DNA of 64,000 nucleotides, from contig NZ_CP024310.1 of assembly GCF_002944405.1 (NCBI RefSeq), positions 434,001-498,000 on the forward strand. Direction: 5' to 3'. Under the pieces are notes generated by a model. That model saw only the letters and a list, made by a program, of their open reading frames with translations. It was not told where the DNA came from and made no database searches. This stretch comes from Sinorhizobium fredii. GTDB taxonomy: Bacteria > Pseudomonadota > Alphaproteobacteria > Rhizobiales > Rhizobiaceae. Numbering within the stretch: the stretch's first letter is position 1; every line of letters starts with the position of its first letter. Shown here piece after piece: positions 19,577 to 27,981 of this stretch. The position numbers and the translations under genes were made by a program.

Positions 19577-19587
19577 TGGCCAAACCA
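19577..19587. promoter_or_regulatory. Near-match FadR-type operator TGGCCAAACCA
   Basis: One mismatch (TGGC for TGGT) from TGGT-N3-ACCA. It is 172 bases from the perfect site and about 70 bases upstream of the plus-strand epimerase start. Its flanks (AAT before, GA after) resemble those of the 29581 site. Confidence 0.42.
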
Positions 19588-19655
19588 GATAGGGCGGACC
19601 GCAAGGAAAAGGTCCCCCGTCGGTGCGGGGGCAACGACAATTTGGGAGGACGTTT

Positions 19656-20543
19656 ATGCACCTTTCGACGCACAACTGGATGCGGGCGGAGCCTCTCGCC
19701 GTCACGCTGAAGCGCATCAAGAAATACGGCTACGAGAGCATCGAGATTTCAGGCGAGCCGGCCCAGTACGACGTCAACGACACTCGCGCGCTGCTCAAGG
19801 AACACGGCATTCGCTGCTGGGGTGCGGTGACGCTGACGCTCGGCGAGCGTAACCTCGCAGCCAAGGACGAGGGCCAGCGCGCAAAGTCGGTGGACTACGT
19901 GAAGAGCGTCATAACGATGGTGAGCGAACTCGAGGGCCAAATTGTCACCCTCGTACCGGCGACCGTCGGCAAGGTCGTTCCAGATGGCACCCAGGAGGAC
20001 GAATGGAAGTGGGTCGTGGATGCGACGAAGGAATGCTTCGCCCATGCCCAAAAGAAGGGCGTCCGCTTGGCAATCGAGCCGCTCAACCGGTTCGAGACTT
20101 ATCTCTTCAACCGTGCAGCCCAAGCGCTTGCGCTGGCCGAGGCGGTCGATCCCGATTGCGGCGTTTGCCTCGATGCCTTTCACCTCAACATCGAAGAAGA
20201 GGACATGTATGAGGCGATCAGGCTCGCCGGGAACCGGCTTTTCGATTTCCATGTGGCTGATAACAACCGCTTTGCGGCAGGTCTTGGCCATCTCGACTGG
20301 CCGAAGATCGTCGCAACTCTGAAGGAGATCGGTTACGACGGCGCGCTCACCAATGAGTTCGTGGCGCCGGTCGACCGCACACCGGCGGCGAAATATCCCG
20401 ACATGGTCGAACGCAATCCGGTCGATATCCCGCCGGAGCAGCTGAAGTTCATCCAGGACCACGGATCGAGCCTGCTGACAGAGAGGTTCTACGATGACCA
20501 GATGCGGATTACCGCCGAGACCATCCTGCCGCTGATCAAGTGA
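19656..20543 (+). CDS. Sugar phosphate isomerase/epimerase (DTE-like TIM barrel)
   Basis: A 295-residue TIM-barrel isomerase starting at MHLSTHNWMRAEP after GGGAGGA. Metal ligands fit LAIEPLNRFETYLF, CLDAFHLNIEEEDM, DFHVADNNR and LTNEFVAP. It is a distant paralogue of the 18505 gene. It heads the plus-strand operon with an enolase-superfamily enzyme, a GntR regulator and a hydroxyacid dehydrogenase. A small GC hairpin (19614-19631) lies in its leader. The sugar is unknown. Confidence 0.88.
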   Translation: MHLSTHNWMRAEPLAVTLKRIKKYGYESIEISGEPAQYDVNDTRALLKEHGIRCWGAVTLTLGERNLAAKDEGQRAKSVDYVKSVITMVSELEGQIVTLVPATVGKVVPDGTQEDEWKWVVDATKECFAHAQKKGVRLAIEPLNRFETYLFNRAAQALALAEAVDPDCGVCLDAFHLNIEEEDMYEAIRLAGNRLFDFHVADNNRFAAGLGHLDWPKIVATLKEIGYDGALTNEFVAPVDRTPAAKYPDMVERNPVDIPPEQLKFIQDHGSSLLTERFYDDQMRITAETILPLIK

Positions 20544-20598
20544 GGCCCGGTCCGAGCATGCCCTGCGGCCGGCGCGCCGCGAGGTTGGGGAGTTTGAA

Positions 20599-21768
20599 AT
20601 GCGTATCAAGACGGTCCAAGCCTGGTGGGTTCGCATACCGATCGAAGCGAGCCGGCAGCACCGCAGCGATTTCGGACGCCTGACAACCTTCGACGCGGCG
20701 ATCCTGCGCATAGAAACAGATGACGGAATCGTAGGGTGGGGTGAAGGCAAGAATGCTGCAGGCAGCGCCGGTACTTACGGCACGCTGGTGCACATGCTCA
20801 ACCATGAGGTGGGCCCGCGGCTCGTCGGCCGCGACGCCGCCGACATCTCCGCTACCTGGGAGATGCTTTATAACGGGGTGCGTCACGAAACAGCGGCGAT
20901 GTCGGGGCATGCGATGCCGGAACTCTCGCGCCGGGGCCTCTCCATTGCCGCGATCAGTGCCGTCGACATCGCATTGTGGGACATTCTCGGCAAGTCGCTG
21001 GGCGTGCCGGTGTGGAAGCTTCTCGGCGGGCGCAAGGCGAGCCGGTTGCCTGCCTATGCATCCGGCGGCTGGGAGAACGCCGAAAAGATCGGCGGCCAGC
21101 TGCAGTCCTACATCGCCAATGGCGGTTTCAAGGCGGTCAAGATGAGGGTCGGCGCAATGGACCGCGCGCCGCATGTCTCGGCCGCCCGTGTGCGTGCTGC
21201 CCGCAAGGCGCTGGGCCCCTCCGTGGATATCATGGTCGATGCGCATGGCACCTATACGGTTGCCGACGCGAAACGCTTCATCCAACTCGTCCAGGATTGC
21301 GACCTCGCTTGGTTCGAGGAGCCGGTGATCGCGGATGACAAGGCCGGAATGGCGGAAGTGCGCGCTGCTTCAGGGGTGCCGATCGCGGCGGGCGAGAGCG
21401 AGGCCACCCGTTTCGCCTTCCGCGATCTGGCGATGCTGCGCGCGGCTGATATCTTCCAGCCCGACCCGGCATTCTGCGGCGGCATCACGGAGGCAATGCG
21501 CATTGGTGTGATCGCCAGTGCCTTCAATCTCCGTTTTGCCCCCCATTTGTGGGCCGGTGCCCCTTGCTTCTTCTCGGGCCTACACATCTGCGCTGCCTCT
21601 CCGGCAAGCTTTGTCATCGAATATTCCGTTGGCGCGAACCCGATGATCCACGATCTCGTCGAGGAGACTGTGGTTGTGAGGGACGGTATGATAGAGATTC
21701 CTGATAAACCCGGTTTGGGATTTACGATCAACGAGCGCGTCCTGGAGACTTACGCGCTAAGACTGTAA
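20599..21768 (+). CDS. Mandelate racemase/muconate lactonizing enzyme family protein
   Basis: A 389-residue enolase-superfamily enzyme. The N-terminal capping domain is followed by a barrel with FKAVKMRVG (catalytic Lys strand) and the metal ligands in IMVDAHGTY, WFEEPVI and AAGESEATR. A histidine in FAPHLWAG fits the general base of acid-sugar dehydratases. Dehydration of a sugar acid is the most likely reaction in a pathway with two epimerases and a hydroxyacid dehydrogenase. The exact acid cannot be read from sequence. Confidence 0.88.
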   Translation: MRIKTVQAWWVRIPIEASRQHRSDFGRLTTFDAAILRIETDDGIVGWGEGKNAAGSAGTYGTLVHMLNHEVGPRLVGRDAADISATWEMLYNGVRHETAAMSGHAMPELSRRGLSIAAISAVDIALWDILGKSLGVPVWKLLGGRKASRLPAYASGGWENAEKIGGQLQSYIANGGFKAVKMRVGAMDRAPHVSAARVRAARKALGPSVDIMVDAHGTYTVADAKRFIQLVQDCDLAWFEEPVIADDKAGMAEVRAASGVPIAAGESEATRFAFRDLAMLRAADIFQPDPAFCGGITEAMRIGVIASAFNLRFAPHLWAGAPCFFSGLHICAASPASFVIEYSVGANPMIHDLVEETVVVRDGMIEIPDKPGLGFTINERVLETYALRL

Positions 21769-21770
21769 CC

Positions 21771-22463
21771 ATGAAAGAAAACAATCTGCTATCCGATCTA
21801 GCTGCCCATCTATTCACGAGTTCGAGCAGCAACGGGCGAACGCCATCGGAGCGAGAGCTCGCCGAGCACTTCGCCGTCAGCCGCGGGCAGCTTCGGGAGG
21901 CTTTGGCAATCCTGGAAGCCATGCGCATCGTGGAGCGCCGGGCGAAGTCGGGCATCTACCTGACGACAACGGAGGCGAGCGTCGAGGCGATCGCACTCTT
22001 TGCGCGTGCCGGCGTGCCACTGGACCCGATCGTGATCTACGAGACGGTGGAGCTCCGCAAGATCCACGAGATCAAGGCGGCGGAACTCGCCTGCGCGCGA
22101 GCGACGGAGGAGAACTACATACGCCTGCGCGAGATTCTCGCCGCCTCCGAGGCGAAGATCGCTGCAGGCGAGGGCCTCGCGCGCGAGGACCGGGATTTTC
22201 ACTTGGAGATCGTTCGGGCGACGAAGAACAGCGTGTTTCACCGTGTCTGCAGCGTTTACTACACAATGGGCGAACAGCGACTTCCCATCTACTTTGCAGA
22301 TATCGCCCGCAGCCGCCGCTCGCATCAAGAACATATCCGTATCTACGAGGCGCTGCTCGCACGCGACGGCAATCTCGCCCAGGCTTTGATGAATGCGCAT
22401 CTACAGGGCGCGGAAAGCTACTGGAAGGGCCTCATCGGCGGACCAGCGACAGCCGCGGAATAG
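21771..22463 (+). CDS. GntR family regulator, FadR/FCD subfamily
   Basis: A 230-residue repressor with an N-terminal winged helix (PSERELAEHFAVSRGQLREALAIL) and an all-helical FCD ligand domain (ETVELRKIHEIKAAELA, DFHLEIVRATKN). It starts two bases after the dehydratase stop. FCD members bind TGGT-N3-ACCA palindromes, and such sites occur at 19405, 29438 and 29581, before both arms of this regulon. A sugar acid intermediate is the likely inducer. Confidence 0.9.
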   Translation: MKENNLLSDLAAHLFTSSSSNGRTPSERELAEHFAVSRGQLREALAILEAMRIVERRAKSGIYLTTTEASVEAIALFARAGVPLDPIVIYETVELRKIHEIKAAELACARATEENYIRLREILAASEAKIAAGEGLAREDRDFHLEIVRATKNSVFHRVCSVYYTMGEQRLPIYFADIARSRRSHQEHIRIYEALLARDGNLAQALMNAHLQGAESYWKGLIGGPATAAE

Positions 22464-22488
22464 TCCCCGATCGGTAATGAGGAGGCCG

Positions 22489-23463
22489 ATGAGTTTCATT
22501 TTCTCGACCCATCCCCTGCACCGCGACGCCGAGGCCATGCTGAAGGCGGCGGCCGATCTTCGCGTCGCGTCCGCTCCCGATCCCGAGACGCTGCTGCGTG
22601 AAGGCGAGGGTGCGGCGATCGTCATCGTGCGCGCGCCGATTCCGCCCGCCTTCTTCGAAGAGACAGCGGCCCTGCGCGCGGCAGTCCGGCACGGCGCGGG
22701 GCTTGACATGATACCCTATGACGCGGCCACGTCGGCCGGTGTGCTTATCGCCAACGTGCCGGCCGTCAATGCGCCGACTGTGGCGGAGCATGTCTTCATG
22801 GTGACGCTGGCGTTGCTGCGCCGGTTCCGTCCCCTGGACCGAGATCTCAGAAGCAGGGGGTGGGGTGCCGGGCGAGTCCACGCGGACAGAGCACTTGACC
22901 TCGCCGGCCGTACCATGGGCATCATCGGCATGGGCAGCGTGGGAAAGGCGGTCTTCCGGGTCGCGAAACACGGGTTTGGCCTGGAGATCGTCGCCAACAG
23001 CCGCTCGCCCGAAAGCCTGCCTGGCGGTGTGCGGTTTCTTTCGGTCGACGATCTGGTTTCGACGTCGGACATCGTCGTTCTCTGTTGCCCGCTCACGCCC
23101 GAGACGACGGGGCTTTTGAGCCGCGAGCGGATTGCGGGCATGAAGCCGGGTGCGATCCTCGTCAACGTGGCGCGCGGTCCGGTCGTGGATGACGCAGCAT
23201 TGATTGAGGCGCTGGAGTTGGGCCGCATCGGCGGCGCTGCCCTTGACGTGTTCTCTGCTCAGCCCCTGCCGCTCGAGCATCCTTACTTCCGGCTGGACAA
23301 TGTGATCGTGACGCCTCACCTCGCCGGCATCACTGACGAAAGCATGATGCGCATGGGAACAGGCGCTGCGGCCGAAGCGATCCGCATTTTGAAAGGCGAG
23401 TTGCCTGTCAGCCTCCGCAATCCTGAGGTCGTCGAACACTATAGGCGACGGTTTCCGGCGTAA
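22489..23463 (+). CDS. D-2-hydroxyacid dehydrogenase family protein
   Basis: A 324-residue NAD(P)-dependent dehydrogenase. The dinucleotide motif is GIIGMGSVGKAVF. The catalytic Arg lies in VNVARGPVVDD, the acidic residue is in the segment after DVFSAQ, and the catalytic His is in VTPHLAG. The ATG at 22489 is preceded by AGGAGG and gives the expected N-terminus. It is the last gene of the plus-strand arm and probably reduces or oxidises a keto/hydroxy acid made in the pathway. Confidence 0.88.
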   Translation: MSFIFSTHPLHRDAEAMLKAAADLRVASAPDPETLLREGEGAAIVIVRAPIPPAFFEETAALRAAVRHGAGLDMIPYDAATSAGVLIANVPAVNAPTVAEHVFMVTLALLRRFRPLDRDLRSRGWGAGRVHADRALDLAGRTMGIIGMGSVGKAVFRVAKHGFGLEIVANSRSPESLPGGVRFLSVDDLVSTSDIVVLCCPLTPETTGLLSRERIAGMKPGAILVNVARGPVVDDAALIEALELGRIGGAALDVFSAQPLPLEHPYFRLDNVIVTPHLAGITDESMMRMGTGAAAEAIRILKGELPVSLRNPEVVEHYRRRFPA

Positions 23464-23581
23464 GGCAATGGGACTACGCCCGTTCCAGATGGGACACGCA
23501 TTCCATGGTCGCGTGAATGACGGGCAAATGGGCGGGAGCCACGAGCAGGATGGAGCCGATCCCGGTGTCGCCGATGACGGG

Positions 23582-24658
23582 TCAACGGGCGTGGCGCAGG
23601 CTCATCCCGCTTCCCCCGTCGAAGAGCACGACCTTTTCCGGATCCCAGGAGAAGCGAACAGGCTCCTCGATCTCGAGGTCGGTCTGAGCAGGCACCGTCG
23701 CATGCAAGAAGTGGTTGCCTGTGCGAAGAGTGACGATCTTCTCGACCCCATGATTTTCGACGTCATGCACGCGGGCCTCGCCGGGGGCGCCGCTTTCGAG
23801 GAAGAGATCCTCGGGGCGGATGCCGAAGGTGAGGGGCCGTCCGTCAACCGCGGTGTCGAGCGCCGCGTCAAAAGGCAATCGGTAGCCTTGGTCCGCGATG
23901 GCCTCATTGCCCGCAAGCCTGCCGGAGATCAGGTTCATCGGCGGCGAGCCAACGGCGCGTGCAACGAAAGTGTTGACCGGATTGCGATAGATCTCCTGCG
24001 GCGTGCCGGTCTGAACGAGATGGCCGTTGTTGAGTACGCCGATCTTGTCGCCCATCGACATGGCTTCGATCTGATCGTGGGTCACGAAGAGAAAGGTTGC
24101 CCCGAGATTCATCTGGAGGTTCTTGAGCTCGGTGCGGAGCGCCTCGCGAAGTTTGGCATCGAGGGCGGAGAGGGGCTCGTCCATCAGAAAGACGCGCGGC
24201 TTGCGCACGATCGCCCGCCCGATGGAAACGCGCTGCATTTCGCCACCCGACAGGCGATCCGTCTTGCGGTCGAGCAGATGCTCAATGCGGAGAGTCTTTG
24301 CGACGCGGGCGACACGCTCCTTGATTTCGGCCGGTTCGACACACCGGATGCGGGACTTGAGCGGGAATTCGAGGTTCTCGCGGACCGTGTAGCGGGGGTA
24401 AAGCGAATACTGCTGCAGCACAAGCGCCACGTCGCGTTCGGCGGCGCCCCAGTCGGCGACATCCTCGCCGTCGATGAAGATCTGTCCGCCCGTCGGCTTT
24501 TCAAGCCCGGCAATCAGCCTGAGGGTCGTCGTCTTGCCGGCGCCCGTCTCGCCGAGCAGCACGAAAAACTCTCCGTCGGCAATTTCGAAACTGAGATCCT
24601 TCAGGGCGGTATGGCCTCCGAACGTCTTGGTGATGCCTTTGAGTTCAATGTGCGCCAT
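23582..24658 (-). CDS. Sugar ABC transporter ATP-binding protein (UgpC/MalK type)
   Basis: A 358-residue ATPase. Walker A is GETGAGKTT, the signature is LSGGEMQRVSIGRAI and Walker B is VFLMDEPLSALDAK, with a C-terminal TOBE regulatory domain from about residue 240 (GIRPEDLFLE). Its start overlaps the stop of the paralogous ATPase gene (TGATG). Two different ATPases in one operon suggest a heterodimeric motor, as in the rhizobial glycerol transporter GlpST. A long plus-strand frame across this gene (23468-25105) is only its mirror image. Confidence 0.92.
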   Translation of the reverse strand: MAHIELKGITKTFGGHTALKDLSFEIADGEFFVLLGETGAGKTTTLRLIAGLEKPTGGQIFIDGEDVADWGAAERDVALVLQQYSLYPRYTVRENLEFPLKSRIRCVEPAEIKERVARVAKTLRIEHLLDRKTDRLSGGEMQRVSIGRAIVRKPRVFLMDEPLSALDAKLREALRTELKNLQMNLGATFLFVTHDQIEAMSMGDKIGVLNNGHLVQTGTPQEIYRNPVNTFVARAVGSPPMNLISGRLAGNEAIADQGYRLPFDAALDTAVDGRPLTFGIRPEDLFLESGAPGEARVHDVENHGVEKIVTLRTGNHFLHATVPAQTDLEIEEPVRFSWDPEKVVLFDGGSGMSLRHAR

Positions 24659-25767
24659 CAGAGCCTGATCCCAAAAGATGTGCCGGTCGTGCTGTCAAAG
24701 AAATGCGCCTGGGTGGGATTAATTCGGGCCCAGACGGCCTCGCCTGGCCTGGCTACGAAGCCGCTTTTCGTCCTTGCCCGCAGCATCTGGGCACCAACCT
24801 GCAGGTCTACGATGTCATGCGAGCCTAGCGGTTCGATGATATGGGCCTCCACGGGCACGAAGCCCTCGCGTGCTTCCCGTGAGACGAGAACCCCTTCAGG
24901 TCGCACGCCGAGGGTGATATTGCCGTTTTTGACCCCGGCGGCAGCGAGTTGGGCCGTGAGACTGGAGGGAAGATCGAAGGCGGTTGAAGCACCTCCGACC
25001 TGGACGCGTGCATGCCCCGCATCCGCGGAAATCGTCACCTCAGCCATGTTCATGACCGGACTCCCGACGAATTGCGCGACAAACATGTTGGCCGGACGAG
25101 CGTAAACCTCATGGGGGGTGCCGACTTGCTGCAAGACTCCTTCGTGCATGACAACAATACGATCGGCGAGTGACATGGCTTCGACCTGGTCATGCGTGAC
25201 GTAGATCGTGGTCGAGCCCTGTTTGATATGGAGCCGCTTGATTTCGGCGCGCATCTCTTCGCGGAGCTTTGCGTCAAGCGCGCCGATCGGCTCATCCATG
25301 AGCATCGCCTTGGGACGCCGAACGAGTGCTCGGCCGATCGCCACGCGCTGCATGTCGCCGCCTGAAAGAGCGGAGGGCCTTTTTGCGAGCAGGTGGGTGA
25401 TCTGCAGTGTTTTTGCAACCGCCCGGACCTCGCGCTCGATATCCGCAGGGTTGCCGCGCGTGGCGCGGAGCGGGAACGCGATATTCTCGAACACCGTCAT
25501 GTGTGGGTAGAGCGAGAAGGACTGGAACACAAAGGCGATGTCCCGGTGCGATGCCTTCAAGTGCTGCACCGGCCGACCGTCGATGAGGATGTCGCCTTCA
25601 TCGACCGTTTCGAGCCCGGCGATCGCGCGCAGTGTCGTCGTCTTGCCGCAGCCGGACTGGCCGAGTAGAACGATGAATTCGTTATCGGCTATGGCGAGAT
25701 TGAGGTTCTTGATGACCTGAACGGCACCAAAGTGCTTTTCGATGCCGCGCAATTCAATCTGCGTCAT
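24658..25767 (-). CDS. Sugar ABC transporter ATP-binding protein (UgpC/MalK type), second
   Basis: A 369-residue paralogue with Walker A GQSGCGKTT, signature LSGGDMQRVAIGRAL and Walker B AMLMDEPIGALDAK, and a C-terminal TOBE domain (LGVRPEGVLV). Its start overlaps the stop of a small membrane protein gene (25764-25967), so the cassette is tightly coupled. With the neighbouring ATPase it probably forms the energising pair. Confidence 0.92.
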   Translation of the reverse strand: MTQIELRGIEKHFGAVQVIKNLNLAIADNEFIVLLGQSGCGKTTTLRAIAGLETVDEGDILIDGRPVQHLKASHRDIAFVFQSFSLYPHMTVFENIAFPLRATRGNPADIEREVRAVAKTLQITHLLAKRPSALSGGDMQRVAIGRALVRRPKAMLMDEPIGALDAKLREEMRAEIKRLHIKQGSTTIYVTHDQVEAMSLADRIVVMHEGVLQQVGTPHEVYARPANMFVAQFVGSPVMNMAEVTISADAGHARVQVGGASTAFDLPSSLTAQLAAAGVKNGNITLGVRPEGVLVSREAREGFVPVEAHIIEPLGSHDIVDLQVGAQMLRARTKSGFVARPGEAVWARINPTQAHFFDSTTGTSFGIRL

Positions 25768-25967
25768 GGATTCCTGCTCTCGTCAGTTTTCTGTTCCGGC
25801 GGGATCTTGGACGTGATCATGAAGGCAATCAGCCCGACTAACGTCATTGTCAGCCCGTAGCGATGGAGGAACAGGTTCCATGGCTGGCACAGCGCGATAA
25901 TGCCTAATATCATCAGGAACTGTGAGCCTGGCTCAAGATACTTCCGGTTTATGGCACGAAAGGTCAT
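25764..25967 (-). CDS. Small membrane protein in the sugar ABC operon
   Basis: A 67-residue protein starting at MTFRAINRKYLEPGS with two hydrophobic helices (FLMILGIIALCQPWNLFL and GLTMTLVGLIAFMI) and a charged tail. It overlaps the permease stop upstream and the ATPase start downstream, so it is translated as part of the transporter cassette. I do not recognise a named family. The position recalls the small membrane protein of glycerol ABC operons, but the sequence does not look like DUF2160. It may be an accessory transporter subunit. Confidence 0.65.
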   Translation of the reverse strand: MTFRAINRKYLEPGSQFLMILGIIALCQPWNLFLHRYGLTMTLVGLIAFMITSKIPPEQKTDESRNP

Positions 25968-26923
25968 TTGCGGATCGCTCCGAAACTCATGCCGCGCAGG
26001 AGATGGTTCCTGAGCAGGAAAGTGAAGATGGCGACCGGTAGCAGAAACAAGAAGGTACCTGCGGCAATGACGGTCCAATCCGGAAGGCCAGAGCCGACCT
26101 GGCTCGGGATGAAGGGCGGTGCCGTTTGCGCGCGCCGGTTCGTCATGATCAGCGCGAAAGCATACTCGTTCCACGCTGTGATGAAGCAAAAGACGGCGGT
26201 CGCGGCGATGCCTGTGGCAGCCTCAGGCAGCACGATCTTAAAAAACGCTTGCAGACGCGTGTAGCCGTCGACGAGCGCCGCTTCCTCATACTCCTTCGGA
26301 ATCTCGTCGATGAAGCCTTTCATCAGCCAGACCGAGAAGGAGAGATTGAAAGCGGTGTAGAGGATGATGAGACCCCAATGGGTGTCGTTCAGCCCGACAG
26401 CCCGGTACATCAGGAACATTGGGATTGCCACGACCACGGGCGGCAGCATGCGTGTCGATAAGATGAAGAACAACAGGTCCGCTTCGCCCTTCATCTTGAA
26501 CCGCGAGAAACCGTAAGCTGTGAAGGTACCCATGCTGACGGCGAGCACCGTTGAGGTGATCGCGACGATCAGCGAATTCATGAAGCGGTTGGGGTAACCG
26601 GATAGCTGCACCTCTCCGCGCCCCGAGCGCACCACCTTTTCACCCCCGTCGAAGACCAGCCGTTCCCACCATGGTGCGACGGCATAGTCTTCTGGCTCCG
26701 GTGCTGCACGCAGTTGAGAGCGCTTGGTGAAGAGCTTGACGAAGGGCGAGATCTCCGGCTCGAAAATGACCGTCGGCGGGATCGTCGTCGCGAGGTTGCG
26801 CGGTTTGAAGGCAGTAGACGTGATCCAGTAGATCGGGGCGAGGAAGAGCAGCGTGATGACAAGTACGGCGGCAATCGCCAGCCGATTTAGCGCGCGCTCG
26901 GAGCGAGTTTGGACGGCCGCCAT
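25964..26923 (-). CDS. Carbohydrate ABC transporter permease (MalG/UgpE family)
   Basis: A 319-residue permease with an N-terminal helix, a periplasmic insertion of about 80 residues (PPTVIFEPEISPFVKLFTK onward), five further hydrophobic segments and the EAA loop EYEEAALVDGYTRLQAFFKIVLP. The periplasmic insertion between the first two helices is larger than usual in the family. It sits one base after the partner permease gene. Confidence 0.92.
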   Translation of the reverse strand: MAAVQTRSERALNRLAIAAVLVITLLFLAPIYWITSTAFKPRNLATTIPPTVIFEPEISPFVKLFTKRSQLRAAPEPEDYAVAPWWERLVFDGGEKVVRSGRGEVQLSGYPNRFMNSLIVAITSTVLAVSMGTFTAYGFSRFKMKGEADLLFFILSTRMLPPVVVAIPMFLMYRAVGLNDTHWGLIILYTAFNLSFSVWLMKGFIDEIPKEYEEAALVDGYTRLQAFFKIVLPEAATGIAATAVFCFITAWNEYAFALIMTNRRAQTAPPFIPSQVGSGLPDWTVIAAGTFLFLLPVAIFTFLLRNHLLRGMSFGAIRK

Positions 26924-26924
26924 C

Positions 26925-27830
26925 TCAGCGCTCCTTCACCCTATTGAGATACTTGACATAAATGTTGGTGATCGCGAGCACCATGATCAGCACTATGTAG
27001 GCGAGCGCGCAGGACCGGCCGGTCTGCCATTCCTGAAACGCCATCTTGTAGAGGCGAATCGAGATCACTTCCGTGGTCGGCTGGCTCGTGAGGATATAGG
27101 CGAGGTCGAAAGTCTTGAACGCCTCCATCGTGCGGAAGATGACCGCGATCATGAGGATCGGTGCCACGAGCGGCAGGGTAATGTGGAAGAAGGTGTAGAA
27201 CGGTCCCGCCCGATCAATCGCCGCCGCCTCGTAAAGGTGCCTCGGCACGGCCGAGAGACCGGCGAGCGAGAGCAGCATCACGAAGGGGGACCACATCCAG
27301 ATGTCGGTGATGGCGACGGCGTAGAGTGCCATGTCGGGATTCGCCAGCCATTCGAAAGAGCCGAGGCCGAGCGCGTAGTTGATGATGCCGAAGGATGGAT
27401 CATAGAGCAGCTTCCAGAAGAGCCCGACCACCGCCATTGACAGCATCATCGGCAGCAGAAGCAGTGTTGTGATCAGACCCTTGAACGGAATCTCGCGGTT
27501 GAGCAGCATCGCCGTGCCGAAACCGACGACAACCTGACCGGTAACCGACACGATCACGTATTTCGCCGTAATGGCGAAGTTCGCCCAGATGAATGGGTCG
27601 TTCAGCAGTTCCCGGTAGTTCTGCAGGCCGACGAAGGCGGCCGGAGCGTTCGTCGAAGCACGAAAGTCGGTGAAAGAGTAGCCGAGAGAGTAGATCAACG
27701 GGAAGATGTTGAAGACGATCAGGAACAGGATCGTCGGAATGATGAAGAGATTGCGAATCTTGATGTCGCTCAAGCCCCGCGAAGCCGCGCGCGACTTCGA
27801 ATCCAGCGATGTCATAACCACGGTGGCCAA
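26925..27830 (-). CDS. Carbohydrate ABC transporter permease (MalF/UgpA family)
   Basis: A permease of about 300 residues with six hydrophobic segments, beginning with NLFIIPTILFLIVFNIFPLI, and the EAA loop HLYEAAAIDRAGPFYTFFHITLP. GGAGGAGGAG at 27835-27844 sits four bases before a TTG at 27830, while the first ATG (27815) is about 20 bases away, so the ribosome site favours the TTG. It pairs with the MalG-type permease. Confidence 0.88.
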   Translation of the reverse strand: MATVVMTSLDSKSRAASRGLSDIKIRNLFIIPTILFLIVFNIFPLIYSLGYSFTDFRASTNAPAAFVGLQNYRELLNDPFIWANFAITAKYVIVSVTGQVVVGFGTAMLLNREIPFKGLITTLLLLPMMLSMAVVGLFWKLLYDPSFGIINYALGLGSFEWLANPDMALYAVAITDIWMWSPFVMLLSLAGLSAVPRHLYEAAAIDRAGPFYTFFHITLPLVAPILMIAVIFRTMEAFKTFDLAYILTSQPTTEVISIRLYKMAFQEWQTGRSCALAYIVLIMVLAITNIYVKYLNRVKER

Positions 27831-27942
27831 TGTGCTCCTCCTCCGAGAGCCCAGCGCCGGGCGCACTTGCGCCATTCTGTTGCGCATTTCAGGAGCGCGA
27901 CGCCGCGTCCGCGCGAGTATCGTTCGGTGCCAAGTTGAAGAA

Positions 27943-27968
27943 GCGGGAGGGAGCCAGGCCCCTCCCGC
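27943..27968 (-). promoter_or_regulatory. Stem-loop between binding-protein and permease genes
   Basis: GCGGGAGGG pairs with CCCTCCCGC (9 bp, 8-base loop) immediately after the substrate-binding protein stop. Such intercistronic hairpins commonly stabilise the binding-protein part of an ABC operon mRNA and reduce downstream expression. There is no U-run, so a full terminator is unlikely. Confidence 0.55.
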
Positions 27969-27981
27969 GATGTCTTACCCG

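Noticed and set aside
23468..25105. 545-residue plus-strand open frame
   Set aside because: It is the antisense mirror of two well-supported ABC ATPase genes; its composition reflects their codon third positions and it has no family motifs.
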